Positions 1 to 9,249 of a stretch of 64,000 nt of DNA are shown here, in pieces; position 1 is the first letter of the stretch, and each line of letters begins with the position of its first letter. The stretch is from Rhodococcus gordoniae (GTDB lineage Bacteria; Actinomycetota; Actinomycetes; Mycobacteriales; Mycobacteriaceae). A program made the position numbers and the translations under genes. Below the pieces are notes generated by a model, which saw only the letters and a program-made list of their open reading frames with translations, did no database searches and had not been told where the DNA came from. The stretch is from assembly GCF_001646655.1 (NCBI RefSeq), contig NZ_LPZN01000018.1, positions 62,001 to 126,000 on the forward strand. Reading direction: 5' to 3'.

Positions 1-3000
1 CGCTCATGATGGTCGTGTCCCTGGTGGGCATGCTCGCCAACGGTGGTCGCAGCGGTGGGACGAAGACCGCCGAGGCGAACGAGGACCGCAAGGACTATCT
101 GAGATATCTCGACCGACTCCGGCGCGAGGTCACCGAGACGGCGCACGAACAACGTCGGGCGCTCGAATGGACGCATCCCGATCCCGCTCTGCTGTGGACC
201 CTCGCCGGCACCGTCCGGATGTGGGAGCGGCGCAGCACCGATCCGGACTTCGGTCATCTCAGGGTGGGGCGCGGAGGTCAGCGACTCGCGACCCGGCTCG
301 TGCCACCCGACACGGGACCGGTCGAGGATCTCGAACCGGTCGCCGCCGTTTCTCTGCGCCGGTTCGTGCGCGCGCATTCGGTGGTGCCGGCACTGCCCAC
401 GGCCGTGTCGCTGCGAGGTTTCGCCGCCATCGGCATCGACGGAGACCGTGAGACGGCACGTTCGCTCGCGCGGGCGATGCTCGTGCAGGCGTGTACCTTC
501 CACGGACCCGACATGCTGCAGGTCGCCGTCGTGTGCGGGCCCGACACCGCTGCGGAGTGGGAGTGGATCAAGTGGCTGCCGCACGCGCAGAACCCGGTCC
601 TGCGCGACGGTGCGGGTAGCGCACGCACGGTGTTCGGCTCGGTGCTCGAACTCGAGACGGATCTCGCGACGGTGCTGGCCGGTCGCAGCAGGTTCGTCCG
701 GAACGCCCCGGCTGCCGAGGGCGCCGTGCACCTCGTCGTGGTCGTCGACGGCGGGGTCACGGGATCGGGTTCGGGTGTGCTCGACGACGGTCTCGACGCG
801 GTGACCGTGCTCGACCTCTCCGGATACGCCGAACGGCTGAGCGCGACACGCGGTCTGCGTCTGATGGTCGAGGAGGGGCGGGTCGGGGTCGCGACCGGCA
901 CCGACGTCGACGTCTTCGCCGATACCGACTCCATCGACGCTGCACAGGCACAGACCCTGGCGAGGCGGCTCGCCCCGTATCGGGTGACGAGCGGCGCGGT
1001 GGACGACAGCGCCGGCGACGACCGGCCGTCGAGCTGGCAGGAGTTGCTCGGGCTCGGGGACGTGGCTCGATTCGACCCCGGCCAGGCGTGGGTCCCGCGC
1101 CGTGGACGCGACCGTCTGCGGGTTCCCATCGGCGTGGGCATCGACGGTGCGCCCGTCGAGCTCGACCTCAAGGAGGCCGCCGAGAACGGGATGGGCCCGC
1201 ACGGATTGTGCATCGGCGCAACTGGATCGGGAAAGAGTGAGTTTCTGCGGACACTGGTCCTGGGCCTCGTGGCGACGCACCCACCCGAGGCGCTCAACCT
1301 GGTCCTGGTGGACTTCAAGGGCGGCGCGACCTTCCTCGGACTCGAGCGGATCGCACACGTCGCGGCGGTGATCACCAATCTCGCGGACGAGCTCGCGATG
1401 GTCGACCGCATGAAGGACGCACTCGAGGGTGAGATGAACCGCCGGCAGGAGTTGCTCCGGACCGCAGGGAACTTCGCCAATGTCGGCGACTACGAGAAGG
1501 CCAGGGCAGCGGGCGCCCCGCTCGACCCGTTGCCCGCGCTGTTCATCGTGGTCGACGAGTTCTCCGAACTGCTCTCGCAGCAACCGGAATTCGCCGATCT
1601 CTTCGCGGCGATCGGGCGGCTGGGACGGTCGCTGCACATGCACCTGTTGCTGGCGAGCCAGCGACTCGACGAGGGCCGGCTCCGCGGCCTCGACAGTCAC
1701 CTGTCGTACCGCGTCGGCCTGAAGACGTTCTCCGCCAACGAGTCGCGGAGCGTCCTCGGCGTTCCCGACGCCTACCACCTGCCGTCGACGCCCGGCGCGG
1801 GATACCTCCGGACCGATTCCGCAGACATCCAGCGGTTCTCCGCGGCGTACGTCTCGGGACCGTACGAACCCGGCCCTCCCACCCGGCGCATCCGGTCGGC
1901 GGCGCCGACCGGCGCGTCCCGGCCCCGCATCTTCACGGCCCGGACGGTGCCGGTGGAGTCCGGTCCGCCCGCTCCGGTCGCCGAGCCGCTCCCGGTCCCC
2001 GCCGCAGGCGACGGACGGAGCGTTCTCGAGGTGGTCGTCGACCGGATCCGGGGGCACGGCACACCGGCCCACGAGGTATGGCTGCCCCCGCTCGACGAAT
2101 CCCCGTCGCTGGACATACTCCTGCCCCGGTCGGTGCTCACCGGCGACGTTCCACGTCATGCTGCGCTGCGCACCGTCGTCGGTGTCGTGGACCGGCCGTT
2201 CGAGCAACGCCGCGACCCGCTGGTGGTCGACCTGTCGGGGTCCGCCGGCAACGTCGTGGTCGTCGGTGGCCCGCAGTCCGGCAAGTCCACCCTGGTGCGC
2301 AGCCTCGTCCTGTCGATGGCGCTGACGCACACCGCCGAACAGGTGCAGTTCTACGCTCTCGATTTCGGTGGCGGCACGTTGTCGGGTCTGGCCGGCCTGC
2401 CGCATGTCGGTTCCGTCGCCGGACGGCACGACACCGATCGGGTGCGCCGGACCGTTGCGGAGATGATGTCGTTGCTGCGCCGCCGCGAACGATCCTTCGC
2501 CGAGAACGGCATCGAGTCCATGGCCCAGGTGCGACGGATGCGCGCCGACGGAAACGCGCTCGCCAGCGACGATCCGTTCGGCGACGTCTTCCTCGTCGTC
2601 GACGGATGGCCCAGCATCCGGCAGGATTTCGAGTCGCTGGAACAGACGATCGGGATCCTGGCGGCCCAAGGCCTGTCCTACGGCATCCACGTGGTGCTCA
2701 GCGCACCGCGCTGGGGCGACGTCCGGCCTGCCATGCGCGACCTGCTGGGTACGCGGCTCGAACTCCGACTCGGCGATCCGTCCGACTCCGAGTACGGCCG
2801 CAAGAGAGCGGCCACGGTGCCCGAAGGGCGACCCGGACGCGGCATCGACCGCGACGGACTGCACATCCTGGGCGCGTTGCCCCGGGTGGACGGAAGCTCC
2901 GATCCGGCCGATCTCGCAGCCGGTGTCGCCGCGGCGGTCGAGGCCGTCCGCGCTACCGCGTCCGGACGGTCGGCGCCGCCGGTCCGCATGCTGCCCGAGC

Positions 3001-3767
3001 GCATCGACAGGTCCGACCTGCTCGCGGCAATGCCCGCCGGATGGCCGCCGCCGGTCGATGCCTCCCGGTCCGCCCGGCTCCGTATCCCGATCGGCATCGA
3101 CGAATCCGAACTCGCGCCCGTGTCGGTGGATTTCGCCGACAGTCCCCACCTGTTGATCTTCGGCGACTCGGAATGCGGCAAGACGACCCTGCTCCGGGGA
3201 CTGTGCCGCGGGTTGACCGAGTCCGGCAGCGGCGCCGAGATCAGGATCGTCATCGGCGACTACCGCCGGACCATGCTCGGCGTCGTCGGCGGCGGCCATC
3301 TCGGCGGATATGCGCCGTCGGCCACGGTCCTCGCGGCCATGGTCCGGGAACTCGCCGTCATCTGCGAGCGTCGGCTGCCGGGCCCCGACACGACGCAACA
3401 GCAGCTGCGCGACCGGTCGTGGTGGACCGGGCCCAAGGTGTTCGTGGTGATCGACGATTACGACATGGTCGCGACGTCGGGTCAGAACCCGGTGCTGCCA
3501 CTGCTCGACTACCTCCCACAAGGGCGGGACATCGGGTTGCACCTGGTGGTCGCGCGCCGTTCGGGCGGAGCGGGACGTGCGATGTACGAACCGATCCTGG
3601 GGCGTCTGCGGGAGCTGTCGAGTCCGGGTCTGATCATGAGCGGAAGCCGCGACGAGGGAGCGCTCGTCGGCGCGGTCCGTCCGTCACCGATGCCACCGGG
3701 CCGCGGCACGCTCGTGCGACGCGACGGCACGTCGCTCGTCCAGACGGCATGGGCGCCGGAGGCGTGA
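1..3767 (+). CDS. eccC: Type VII secretion ATPase EccC (ESX-4 type), 5' end missing
   Basis: EccC is the membrane-bound FtsK/SpoIIIE motor that recruits substrates and drives type VII secretion. The reading frame is open from the first base, and the visible N-terminus is the tail of a hydrophobic segment, so the start and first membrane helix lie upstream of the window. About 1,254 residues are visible, against roughly 1,200-1,400 for the family. Three ATPase domains are clear. Walker A motifs are GATGSGKS (about residue 403), GGPQSGKS (about 755) and GDSECGKT (about 1052), with Walker B segments LFIVVDEFSEL, VFLVVDGW and VFVVIDDYD. The stop overlaps the next start by one base (TGATG), so the two are coupled. 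The neighbours Rv3446c-like, EsxU and EsxT place it in ESX-4. Confidence 0.95.
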   Translation, partial: LMMVVSLVGMLANGGRSGGTKTAEANEDRKDYLRYLDRLRREVTETAHEQRRALEWTHPDPALLWTLAGTVRMWERRSTDPDFGHLRVGRGGQRLATRLVPPDTGPVEDLEPVAAVSLRRFVRAHSVVPALPTAVSLRGFAAIGIDGDRETARSLARAMLVQACTFHGPDMLQVAVVCGPDTAAEWEWIKWLPHAQNPVLRDGAGSARTVFGSVLELETDLATVLAGRSRFVRNAPAAEGAVHLVVVVDGGVTGSGSGVLDDGLDAVTVLDLSGYAERLSATRGLRLMVEEGRVGVATGTDVDVFADTDSIDAAQAQTLARRLAPYRVTSGAVDDSAGDDRPSSWQELLGLGDVARFDPGQAWVPRRGRDRLRVPIGVGIDGAPVELDLKEAAENGMGPHGLCIGATGSGKSEFLRTLVLGLVATHPPEALNLVLVDFKGGATFLGLERIAHVAAVITNLADELAMVDRMKDALEGEMNRRQELLRTAGNFANVGDYEKARAAGAPLDPLPALFIVVDEFSELLSQQPEFADLFAAIGRLGRSLHMHLLLASQRLDEGRLRGLDSHLSYRVGLKTFSANESRSVLGVPDAYHLPSTPGAGYLRTDSADIQRFSAAYVSGPYEPGPPTRRIRSAAPTGASRPRIFTARTVPVESGPPAPVAEPLPVPAAGDGRSVLEVVVDRIRGHGTPAHEVWLPPLDESPSLDILLPRSVLTGDVPRHAALRTVVGVVDRPFEQRRDPLVVDLSGSAGNVVVVGGPQSGKSTLVRSLVLSMALTHTAEQVQFYALDFGGGTLSGLAGLPHVGSVAGRHDTDRVRRTVAEMMSLLRRRERSFAENGIESMAQVRRMRADGNALASDDPFGDVFLVVDGWPSIRQDFESLEQTIGILAAQGLSYGIHVVLSAPRWGDVRPAMRDLLGTRLELRLGDPSDSEYGRKRAATVPEGRPGRGIDRDGLHILGALPRVDGSSDPADLAAGVAAAVEAVRATASGRSAPPVRMLPERIDRSDLLAAMPAGWPPPVDASRSARLRIPIGIDESELAPVSVDFADSPHLLIFGDSECGKTTLLRGLCRGLTESGSGAEIRIVIGDYRRTMLGVVGGGHLGGYAPSATVLAAMVRELAVICERRLPGPDTTQQQLRDRSWWTGPKVFVVIDDYDMVATSGQNPVLPLLDYLPQGRDIGLHLVVARRSGGAGRAMYEPILGRLRELSSPGLIMSGSRDEGALVGAVRPSPMPPGRGTLVRRDGTSLVQTAWAPEA

Positions 3768-5269
3768 TGACGAGCCGGGACGAGGCGGTGGTTGCTGCGG
3801 TCGCGTTCACGATGACATCCGGGTCGATGCACATCGGATGGTCCGGAACGACGCGCAGTGTGCCGGCTCTTGCGGCAGATGTGGGCGAGCGCCGGGTATT
3901 CGGAGCTCCCGCCGGTGAGGTGGCGGATCCGCTCGACGTCACAGAGTTCGCGGATATCGCCGCGGTCGGAACCGAACGCGAACTCGGGGAGTTGCTGACC
4001 GGACTCGTCGCGTACGGCGCGGCCACCGCCGGTGCGCCCGACACGGCCGGGCCGGCATGTGCGATACACCCCACCTGGTGGAACGAGCGGCGACGCGACC
4101 TTCTCCGGACCGCCGTGCGGCAGGTCGCGGGCGACACGATCCTGCTCCCGGTCGCGGTGGCCGCCGCACGCGCCGCCGACACCGCTCCGCACGAGAGGTG
4201 CGCGGTGCTCGAATTCGCCGCCGGCGGAGTCACCGCGGTGAGTGTCGCCGGGTTCGCCCCCGACGGGCCGACCGTCGAGCGCGTCGCGCGGGATCCGGAT
4301 CTGTCGCTGTATTCCCCGGACGCCGCGGCGCGTCTCGAGAGCCTGCTGATCTCGGTGTGCGGCGGGTCCGGACCGGAGGTGGTGGTGGTGACCGGCGGGC
4401 CGGGCGAACCGTCCGGTGTCGAGCCGCTGGCCCTCGCGGTCGATCTCGTGGGTCCGGGCCGACGGGTCGTGCCCGTCGCGGCCTCGGAGATGCTCGTCGC
4501 GGTGACCGGTTCCCCCTCGGCGCCGACCACCCCGGGATCGGGTGCGCGGGGCGCACCTACCAGGTCGACGATGGACGGACCCGACCGGACGTTGCCGTGG
4601 CTGAACGAGGTACGCGCACGCCCGGATTCCGGCCGTCCCGGGCGGGACGGCAGGGTGCGCACAATGTTCGTGGCCGGCGCGATGGTCCCGGCCCTGCTCG
4701 CCGCCGCGATATTTCTGTGGCCGCTCCTCGCAGGAGGAGACGACGCGGACGTTCGGAATCTGCCCGAAGTCGTTGCCGCGGAGGAGACGCCGAACACCGT
4801 CGAATCGCCCTCGGTGGTGCCCACCGGCGACCCCGGACCTCGGGCGTCGACTCGGGTCGACGTCGGTCCGCTGAATCTCGAACTGCCCGACGGCTGGCGC
4901 ATCCGGGACCCCGAGACCGTATCTGCGGGTCGTGCGGAACTGATACCACTCGGCGGGGCCGATCGTCGGATCCTGGTCGTGTACCGGGATCTTCCCGACG
5001 GGACGGACGCGGGTTCCGTCGCATCCGCGTTGGTTGCGCGGGCCGCCGAACGTGCACCCGTCATCCGTGATCTCGACGCCGACACGACCTTCGCCGACCG
5101 CAAGGTCGTGGCGTACACGGAGGTTCCCGACGACTACTCGGTGGTGCGGTGGTCGGTGCTCGTATTCCCCGGACTCCAGGTCTCGGTGGGATGCCAGTAC
5201 CTCGAGGAGGATTGGACTCGTATCCGCAGTGAATGCGAGCAGGCCGTCCACACCCTCCGGCTCGGCTGA
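3767..5269 (+). CDS. Type VII secretion-associated membrane protein, Rv3446c family
   Basis: 500 residues, starting at the ATG that shares one base with the eccC stop. The N-terminal 230 or so residues form a soluble domain rich in Ala, Val and Gly. A single membrane helix runs at about residues 299-322 (VAGAMVPALLAAAIFLWPLL), followed by a linker and a C-terminal domain (about 365-500) with the pattern of the T7SS-associated Rv3446c C-terminal family. The C-terminal domain should lie outside the membrane. The position between eccC and the WXG100 genes is the same as in M. tuberculosis ESX-4. The molecular role is unknown; a structural or accessory part of the ESX-4 apparatus is likely. The 131-base gap after it holds an ATTCGCGAAT palindrome (5278-5287) and a small 8-bp hairpin (5350-5369). 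Confidence 0.85.
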   Translation: MTSRDEAVVAAVAFTMTSGSMHIGWSGTTRSVPALAADVGERRVFGAPAGEVADPLDVTEFADIAAVGTERELGELLTGLVAYGAATAGAPDTAGPACAIHPTWWNERRRDLLRTAVRQVAGDTILLPVAVAAARAADTAPHERCAVLEFAAGGVTAVSVAGFAPDGPTVERVARDPDLSLYSPDAAARLESLLISVCGGSGPEVVVVTGGPGEPSGVEPLALAVDLVGPGRRVVPVAASEMLVAVTGSPSAPTTPGSGARGAPTRSTMDGPDRTLPWLNEVRARPDSGRPGRDGRVRTMFVAGAMVPALLAAAIFLWPLLAGGDDADVRNLPEVVAAEETPNTVESPSVVPTGDPGPRASTRVDVGPLNLELPDGWRIRDPETVSAGRAELIPLGGADRRILVVYRDLPDGTDAGSVASALVARAAERAPVIRDLDADTTFADRKVVAYTEVPDDYSVVRWSVLVFPGLQVSVGCQYLEEDWTRIRSECEQAVHTLRLG

Positions 5270-5400
5270 CGACGAGGATTCGCGAATTTTCCGGACACGG
5301 CGGAACCGATACCGCACCGGGCGCGTCCAACCACATGTAAGAGCGAAGACCGGCTCGACGCCGAGCCGGGTGATCCACGCACCAGCGAAGGAGTACGCCG

Positions 5401-5754
5401 TTGAGTCAACCGACCGGCAATTCGAATCAACTCACCACCGATGTGGCGACCATGGAGGTCGTCGCGGGACAACTCCAGGACTCCCGCGCCGAACTCGACA
5501 CGATCCTCGGACGGCTGACGGGCGTGGTGCAGTCCGCGCCGGCCGTCTGGCGGAGCCGCTCGGCGGAACAGTTCGCCGGAATCATGGAGCGCTGGAACGT
5601 CAACCACACCAAGCTGTCGAACGCGCTGGACGAACTGGCCGAGGCCGTCCGCACCAGCGGACGGTCGTACGCCGCCGCCGAGGATCACCAGGCCCGGTCC
5701 CTGTCGGCGATCGACCCCGACGGCGGTTCGGTTCTCAACGGCTCGTTCACCTGA
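5401..5754 (+). CDS. esxU: WXG100-family T7SS substrate EsxU
   Basis: 117 residues with a TTG start; AAGGAG at 5388-5393 decides it. Predicted helix-turn-helix protein of the EsxA/EsxB superfamily, normally exported as a dimer with its partner. The turn carries W50-R-S rather than the canonical W-x-G. The second helix is followed by SYAAAED, which fits the YxxxD/E secretion signal recognised by EccC. The tail after it is about 20 residues long and unstructured. The next gene, 45 bases downstream, is its likely partner EsxT. Identification rests on order after eccC and the Rv3446c-like gene, and on the WXG100 fold pattern. Confidence 0.88.
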   Translation: MSQPTGNSNQLTTDVATMEVVAGQLQDSRAELDTILGRLTGVVQSAPAVWRSRSAEQFAGIMERWNVNHTKLSNALDELAEAVRTSGRSYAAAEDHQARSLSAIDPDGGSVLNGSFT

Positions 5755-5799
5755 TCCCCGGTCCTTCCGGCACACATTCGAGAACAAGGAGAACGATCC

Positions 5800-6090
5800 G
5801 TGTCCGAGATCTATCAGAACTTCGCCGGCGTCGCCGACCTGCACGCCCAGCTCGTGTCCGGTCAGAAGGCGATCGAGGCGACGCTCGACCGCATCGAGGG
5901 GCAGGTCGCGCCTCTCGTCGCCAGCTGGGACAGCGACGCGAAGGAGCGTTACGCCGCCACGCAGGCCCGCTGGAACGAGGCCGAGGCCGGTCTCATCCAG
6001 GTGCTGCACGACATCGGCCGGGTGGTCTCGACCGGTAACGACAACATGCAGGAGGTCGAGCGACTGAACCAGCAGCGTTTCCCGGGCTGA
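5800..6090 (+). CDS. esxT: WXG100-family T7SS substrate EsxT
   Basis: 96 residues, GTG start with AAGGAG at 5786-5791. Predicted alpha-helical hairpin with W43-D-S at the turn, another degenerate W-x-G. It lacks the YxxxD/E motif seen in EsxU, as expected if only one partner of the heterodimer carries the export signal. It is the last gene of the ESX-4 operon: a strong hairpin follows at 6125-6160. It is expected to form a 1:1 complex with EsxU. Confidence 0.88.
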   Translation: MSEIYQNFAGVADLHAQLVSGQKAIEATLDRIEGQVAPLVASWDSDAKERYAATQARWNEAEAGLIQVLHDIGRVVSTGNDNMQEVERLNQQRFPG

Positions 6091-6124
6091 TCCGGGTTCG
6101 TCGGATCCGACCGGTCCGGCGCTG

Positions 6125-6160
6125 TCACGTCCCGGTGGTGGAGAGGCCACCGGGACGTGA
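6125..6160 (+). terminator. Terminator after the ESX-4 operon
   Basis: A perfect 14-bp stem (6125-6138 with 6147-6160) with an 8-base loop lies 35 bases after esxT. It separates the ESX-4 operon from the ribosomal protein promoter. There is no long T-run, as is common for actinobacterial terminators. Confidence 0.8.
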
Positions 6161-6221
6161 CTTGTCTCGGCGGCGCGGGCTCCCTGCACGGAGGCCGAGC
6201 ACAGGAGCCTGCCGAGGCGCT

Positions 6222-6251
6222 TTGACCCGTCCGGTCTGGGCCCGGTAGAGT
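6222..6251 (+). promoter_or_regulatory. Housekeeping promoter of rplM-rpsI
   Basis: TTGACC (6222-6227) and TAGAGT (6246-6251) are separated by 18 bases, a good sigma-70-type match. The expected transcript has a 5' leader of about 125 bases before rplM. No L13 or S9 autoregulatory fold was worked out in that leader. Confidence 0.6.
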
Positions 6252-6382
6252 GTCCCCTCGGCGTGTCGCACGTCGTCGTGCCCTGTGGCGCGAGGAACAT
6301 CTCTCCCGGGTCTCAACTGGCCGCCGGGCGTGACCATCGTCGACATGCAGGCCAGCAGCGAAACGATAGACGAGGAAGATCT

Positions 6383-6826
6383 GTGTCTACGTACACACCG
6401 AAGGCCGGCGACGTGACCCATCAGTGGCACGTCATCGACGCCACCGACGTGGTGCTCGGCCGCCTCGCGGTGCAGGCGGCAAACCTGCTCCGCGGCAAGC
6501 ACAAGCCCACATTCGCGCCGCACGTCGACGGTGGTGACTTCGTCGTCATCATCAACGCCGACAAGGTTGCCGTCTCCGGCAACAAGCGGACCGACAAGTT
6601 CCTCTACAGCCACTCCGGTCACCCGGGCGGTCTGCGGGCTCGTTCCGTCGGCGAGGTTCTCGAGAAGAACCCCGACCGCCTCGTGGAGAAGGCCGTCACC
6701 GGCATGCTCCCGAAGAACAAGCTCGGTCGCGCCATCGCGAAGAAGCTGAAGGTCTACGCGGGCCCGAACCACCCCCACGCCGCGCAGCAGCCGGTGCCGT
6801 TCGAGATCAAGCAGGTGGCACAGTGA
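6383..6826 (+). CDS. rplM: 50S ribosomal protein L13
   Basis: 147 residues, the usual length for actinobacterial L13. The GTG at 6383 is chosen because it gives the family N-terminus ([19 protein letters not shown]) and follows GAGGAAG at 6372-6378. The frame is open further upstream, but that part has no family resemblance. It binds 23S rRNA early in 50S assembly. Conserved L13 segments include [16 protein letters not shown] and [10 protein letters not shown]. Its stop overlaps the rpsI start by four bases (GTGA), so the two are translationally coupled. Confidence 0.97.
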   Translation: MSTYTPKAGDVTHQWHVIDATDVVLGRLAVQAANLLRGKHKPTFAPHVDGGDFVVIINADKVAVSGNKRTDKFLYSHSGHPGGLRARSVGEVLEKNPDRLVEKAVTGMLPKNKLGRAIAKKLKVYAGPNHPHAAQQPVPFEIKQVAQ

Positions 6827-7326
6827 CGACGCCCGAGGAACAGAACGTGAACCCCGAAGAGTACGTCGAGAACGTCGAGGTCGCTGCCGAGGAGTACGTC
6901 GAGGACGTCGTCGAGGCACCTGCTGCCCCGATCGTCTTCGACCGTCCGGTCCAGACCGTCGGTCGCCGTAAGGAGGCCGTCGTCCGCGTCCGCCTCGTGC
7001 CCGGCACCGGCAACTTCGTGCTCAACGGCCGCACCATCGAGGACTACTTCCCGAACAAGGTGCACCAGCAGCTCGTGAAGTCGCCCCTGGTGACGGTCGA
7101 GCGCACCGAGTCGTTCGACATCCACGCACGTCTGCACGGCGGCGGCCCGTCCGGCCAGGCCGGCGCGCTGCGTCTCGCCATCGCGCGTGCACTCACCGAG
7201 GTCACCCCCGAGGATCGGCCCGCACTCAAGCGTGCCGGCTTCCTCACGCGTGACCCGCGTGCCGTCGAGCGCAAGAAGTACGGCCTGAAGAAGGCCCGTA
7301 AGGCATCGCAGTACTCCAAGCGCTGA
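6823..7326 (+). CDS. rpsI: 30S ribosomal protein S9
   Basis: 167 residues. The first 40 or so form an acidic extension rich in Glu and Val, typical of mycolata S9 and absent from the shorter E. coli protein. The S9 core follows (from about [19 protein letters not shown]), and the C-terminus ends in the basic tail [12 protein letters not shown], which reaches the P-site tRNA. GTG start, overlapping rplM by four bases. A terminator hairpin follows at 7378. Confidence 0.97.
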   Translation: MTTPEEQNVNPEEYVENVEVAAEEYVEDVVEAPAAPIVFDRPVQTVGRRKEAVVRVRLVPGTGNFVLNGRTIEDYFPNKVHQQLVKSPLVTVERTESFDIHARLHGGGPSGQAGALRLAIARALTEVTPEDRPALKRAGFLTRDPRAVERKKYGLKKARKASQYSKR

Positions 7327-7377
7327 TGTGCCGCCGACGCTGATTTCGTCAGAGTCGGCACCTGTTCCACCACGAGA

Positions 7378-7412
7378 GCAGGCGTCGGTAGACATTTCCT
7401 ACCGGCGCCTGC
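7378..7412 (+). terminator. Terminator after rpsI
   Basis: A 14-bp stem (7378-7391 with 7399-7412, one G-T wobble) with a 7-base loop, followed by TTTC. It ends the ribosomal protein transcript 50 bases after rpsI. Confidence 0.8.
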
Positions 7413-7478
7413 TTTCGTGCATTCTGTCCTCTATCGGCACCCGCGGCGGGGGCCGCACACGACTGGGAGGCTGTGTAC

Positions 7479-8819
7479 ATGGGTCGGTTGTTCGGCACCG
7501 ACGGAGTCCGGGGCTTGGCCAATGCCGAGCTCACAGTGGAGCTGGCAGTGCGGCTCGCAGGCGCTGCCGCAGCGGTTCTGGCCCCGCAGGGTGCCGACCG
7601 GCGGCCGGTTGCGGTCGTGGGTCGCGATCCCCGCGCGAGCGGCGAGATGCTCGAGGCGGCCGTCACGGCCGGACTCACCGCCGCCGGAGTCGACGTGCTG
7701 TCGGTGGGCGTGCTGCCCACCCCGGCTGTCGCATTCCTCACCGGTGACTACGAAGCCGACCTCGGTGTGATGATCTCCGCGTCGCACAATCCCATGCCCG
7801 ACAACGGCATCAAGATCTTCGCGGCCGGCGGGCGCAAGCTCGACGACGAGGTCGAGGACCGGATCGAAGCGGTGCTGCACGGCGACGCCGCGACGGCCGC
7901 ACGCCCGACCGGCGCCGGCATAGGCCGCGTACGCGCCGTGTCCGACGCACTCGACCGTTACCTCGCGCATCTCGCGGCCGCCGTGCACCGGCCCCTCACC
8001 GGTACGACCGTCGTGGTCGACTGTGCGCACGGTGCCGCCTCGACGGCCGGCCCGGCCGCCTACGCTGCCGCAGGCGCGACGGTGATCGCGATCAATGCCG
8101 AACCCGACGGACTGAACATCAACGACGGGTGCGGCTCCACGCACCTGTCCGTGCTGCAGCAAGCTGTGCTCGAGCACGGCGCCGACCTGGGCCTCGCGCA
8201 CGACGGCGACGCCGATCGCTGCCTCGCGGTCGACGCGACCGGCACGGTGATCGACGGCGACGCCATCATGGCGATCCTCGCCCTCGGCATGCACGAAGCC
8301 GGTGAACTTCCCGACGACACCCTCGTCGCCACAGTGATGAGCAATCTCGGTCTGCACCTCGCGATGCGCGCGGCGGGGATCGAGGTGCGCACCGTCGGTG
8401 TGGGCGACCGCTACGTGCTCGAAGAGCTCCGGCGCGGTGGCTACGGCCTCGGTGGTGAACAGTCGGGTCACATCGTCATTCCCGCGCACGGCACGACCGG
8501 CGACGGCGTGCTCACCGGTCTCCGCCTGATGGAACGGGTCGCGACGACGGGCCTGCCCCTCGCGAAGCTCGCCTCGGTGATGACCTCGCTCCCGCAGGTT
8601 CTCGTGAACGTGCGGGTCCACGACAAGGTCGCCGTGGCGAACGATCCGACGGTGGCGGCTGCGGTCGCGGCCGCCGAGAGCGAACTCGGTGAGACCGGCC
8701 GGGTGCTGTTGCGTCCCTCGGGCACCGAACAGCTCGTGAGGGTCATGGTCGAAGCCGCCGACGACGATCACGCTCGCGCCGTCGCCGACCGTCTCGCGGA
8801 AGTCGTCGCCGCCGTCTGA
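7479..8819 (+). CDS. glmM: Phosphoglucosamine mutase
   Basis: 446 residues. Converts glucosamine-6-phosphate to glucosamine-1-phosphate, the step after GlmS towards UDP-GlcNAc and peptidoglycan. The N-terminus [11 protein letters not shown] is the family signature. The phosphoserine loop [14 protein letters not shown] puts the catalytic serine at Ser102. The metal loop is DGDADR, and the sugar-binding region includes GGEQSGH and RPSGTEQ. The ATG at 7479 is preferred over an in-frame GTG at 7473 because GGGAGG (7465-7470) is correctly spaced for it. glmS, the upstream enzyme of the pathway, is 2.4 kb downstream. Confidence 0.97.
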   Translation: MGRLFGTDGVRGLANAELTVELAVRLAGAAAAVLAPQGADRRPVAVVGRDPRASGEMLEAAVTAGLTAAGVDVLSVGVLPTPAVAFLTGDYEADLGVMISASHNPMPDNGIKIFAAGGRKLDDEVEDRIEAVLHGDAATAARPTGAGIGRVRAVSDALDRYLAHLAAAVHRPLTGTTVVVDCAHGAASTAGPAAYAAAGATVIAINAEPDGLNINDGCGSTHLSVLQQAVLEHGADLGLAHDGDADRCLAVDATGTVIDGDAIMAILALGMHEAGELPDDTLVATVMSNLGLHLAMRAAGIEVRTVGVGDRYVLEELRRGGYGLGGEQSGHIVIPAHGTTGDGVLTGLRLMERVATTGLPLAKLASVMTSLPQVLVNVRVHDKVAVANDPTVAAAVAAAESELGETGRVLLRPSGTEQLVRVMVEAADDDHARAVADRLAEVVAAV

Positions 8820-8892
8820 TCGCGAGCGGAACCGGATCGCCGCGCGCTGCGTCCAACCCCTTCGAGAGGGTTCGTCGGGACGGAGAGCGGAC

Positions 8893-9249
8893 ATGGACAT
8901 ACGGCAGGGCACGATCGGGTTCGACGGCGACGCGGTGCGCGCGGTCGCGGCACGTCTGGCGGAGGTGGCCGAGGACGCCGACCGCGAGATCCGTCGCGGA
9001 TTCGGCGGTCTCCGATTCGACGGGTCCGGCACCGGATCGGCGCACCGCTCGGCCGGCGTCTGCGCCGAGACCGGATATCGCAGGGTGCGCGCCTCGTGCG
9101 AGACCTGGGTGGCCACCGTACAGGCGCATGCCGATGCGCTGCGCGCCGTGGCAGACGGCTACCTGGACCAGGACCTCACCATCGAGGTCGCACTCGCCGA
9201 TGTGGCGGCCCGTGCCGCACTCGACCACTCGGGAGACCGCCGGTCGTGA
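8893..9249 (+). CDS. EspC-like small helical protein (Rv3440c position)
   Basis: 118 residues, ATG start. Predicted mostly helical. The N-terminal half (GFDGDAVRAVAARLAEVAEDAD) resembles the EspC/DUF2580 group of ESX-associated proteins. No W-x-G motif is present, though a Trp occurs in SCETWVATVQAHADAL. Its stop overlaps the next start by four bases (GTGA), so the two are translated together, like the Rv3440c-Rv3439c pair behind mrsA in M. tuberculosis. It is likely a partner or chaperone-like subunit of the next gene's product. Function is unknown. Confidence 0.7.
   Translation: MDIRQGTIGFDGDAVRAVAARLAEVAEDADREIRRGFGGLRFDGSGTGSAHRSAGVCAETGYRRVRASCETWVATVQAHADALRAVADGYLDQDLTIEVALADVAARAALDHSGDRRS

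Noticed and set aside
3509-5317. 602-codon open frame on the minus strand
   Set aside because: Antisense to the Rv3446c-like gene; no family resemblance and improbable composition.
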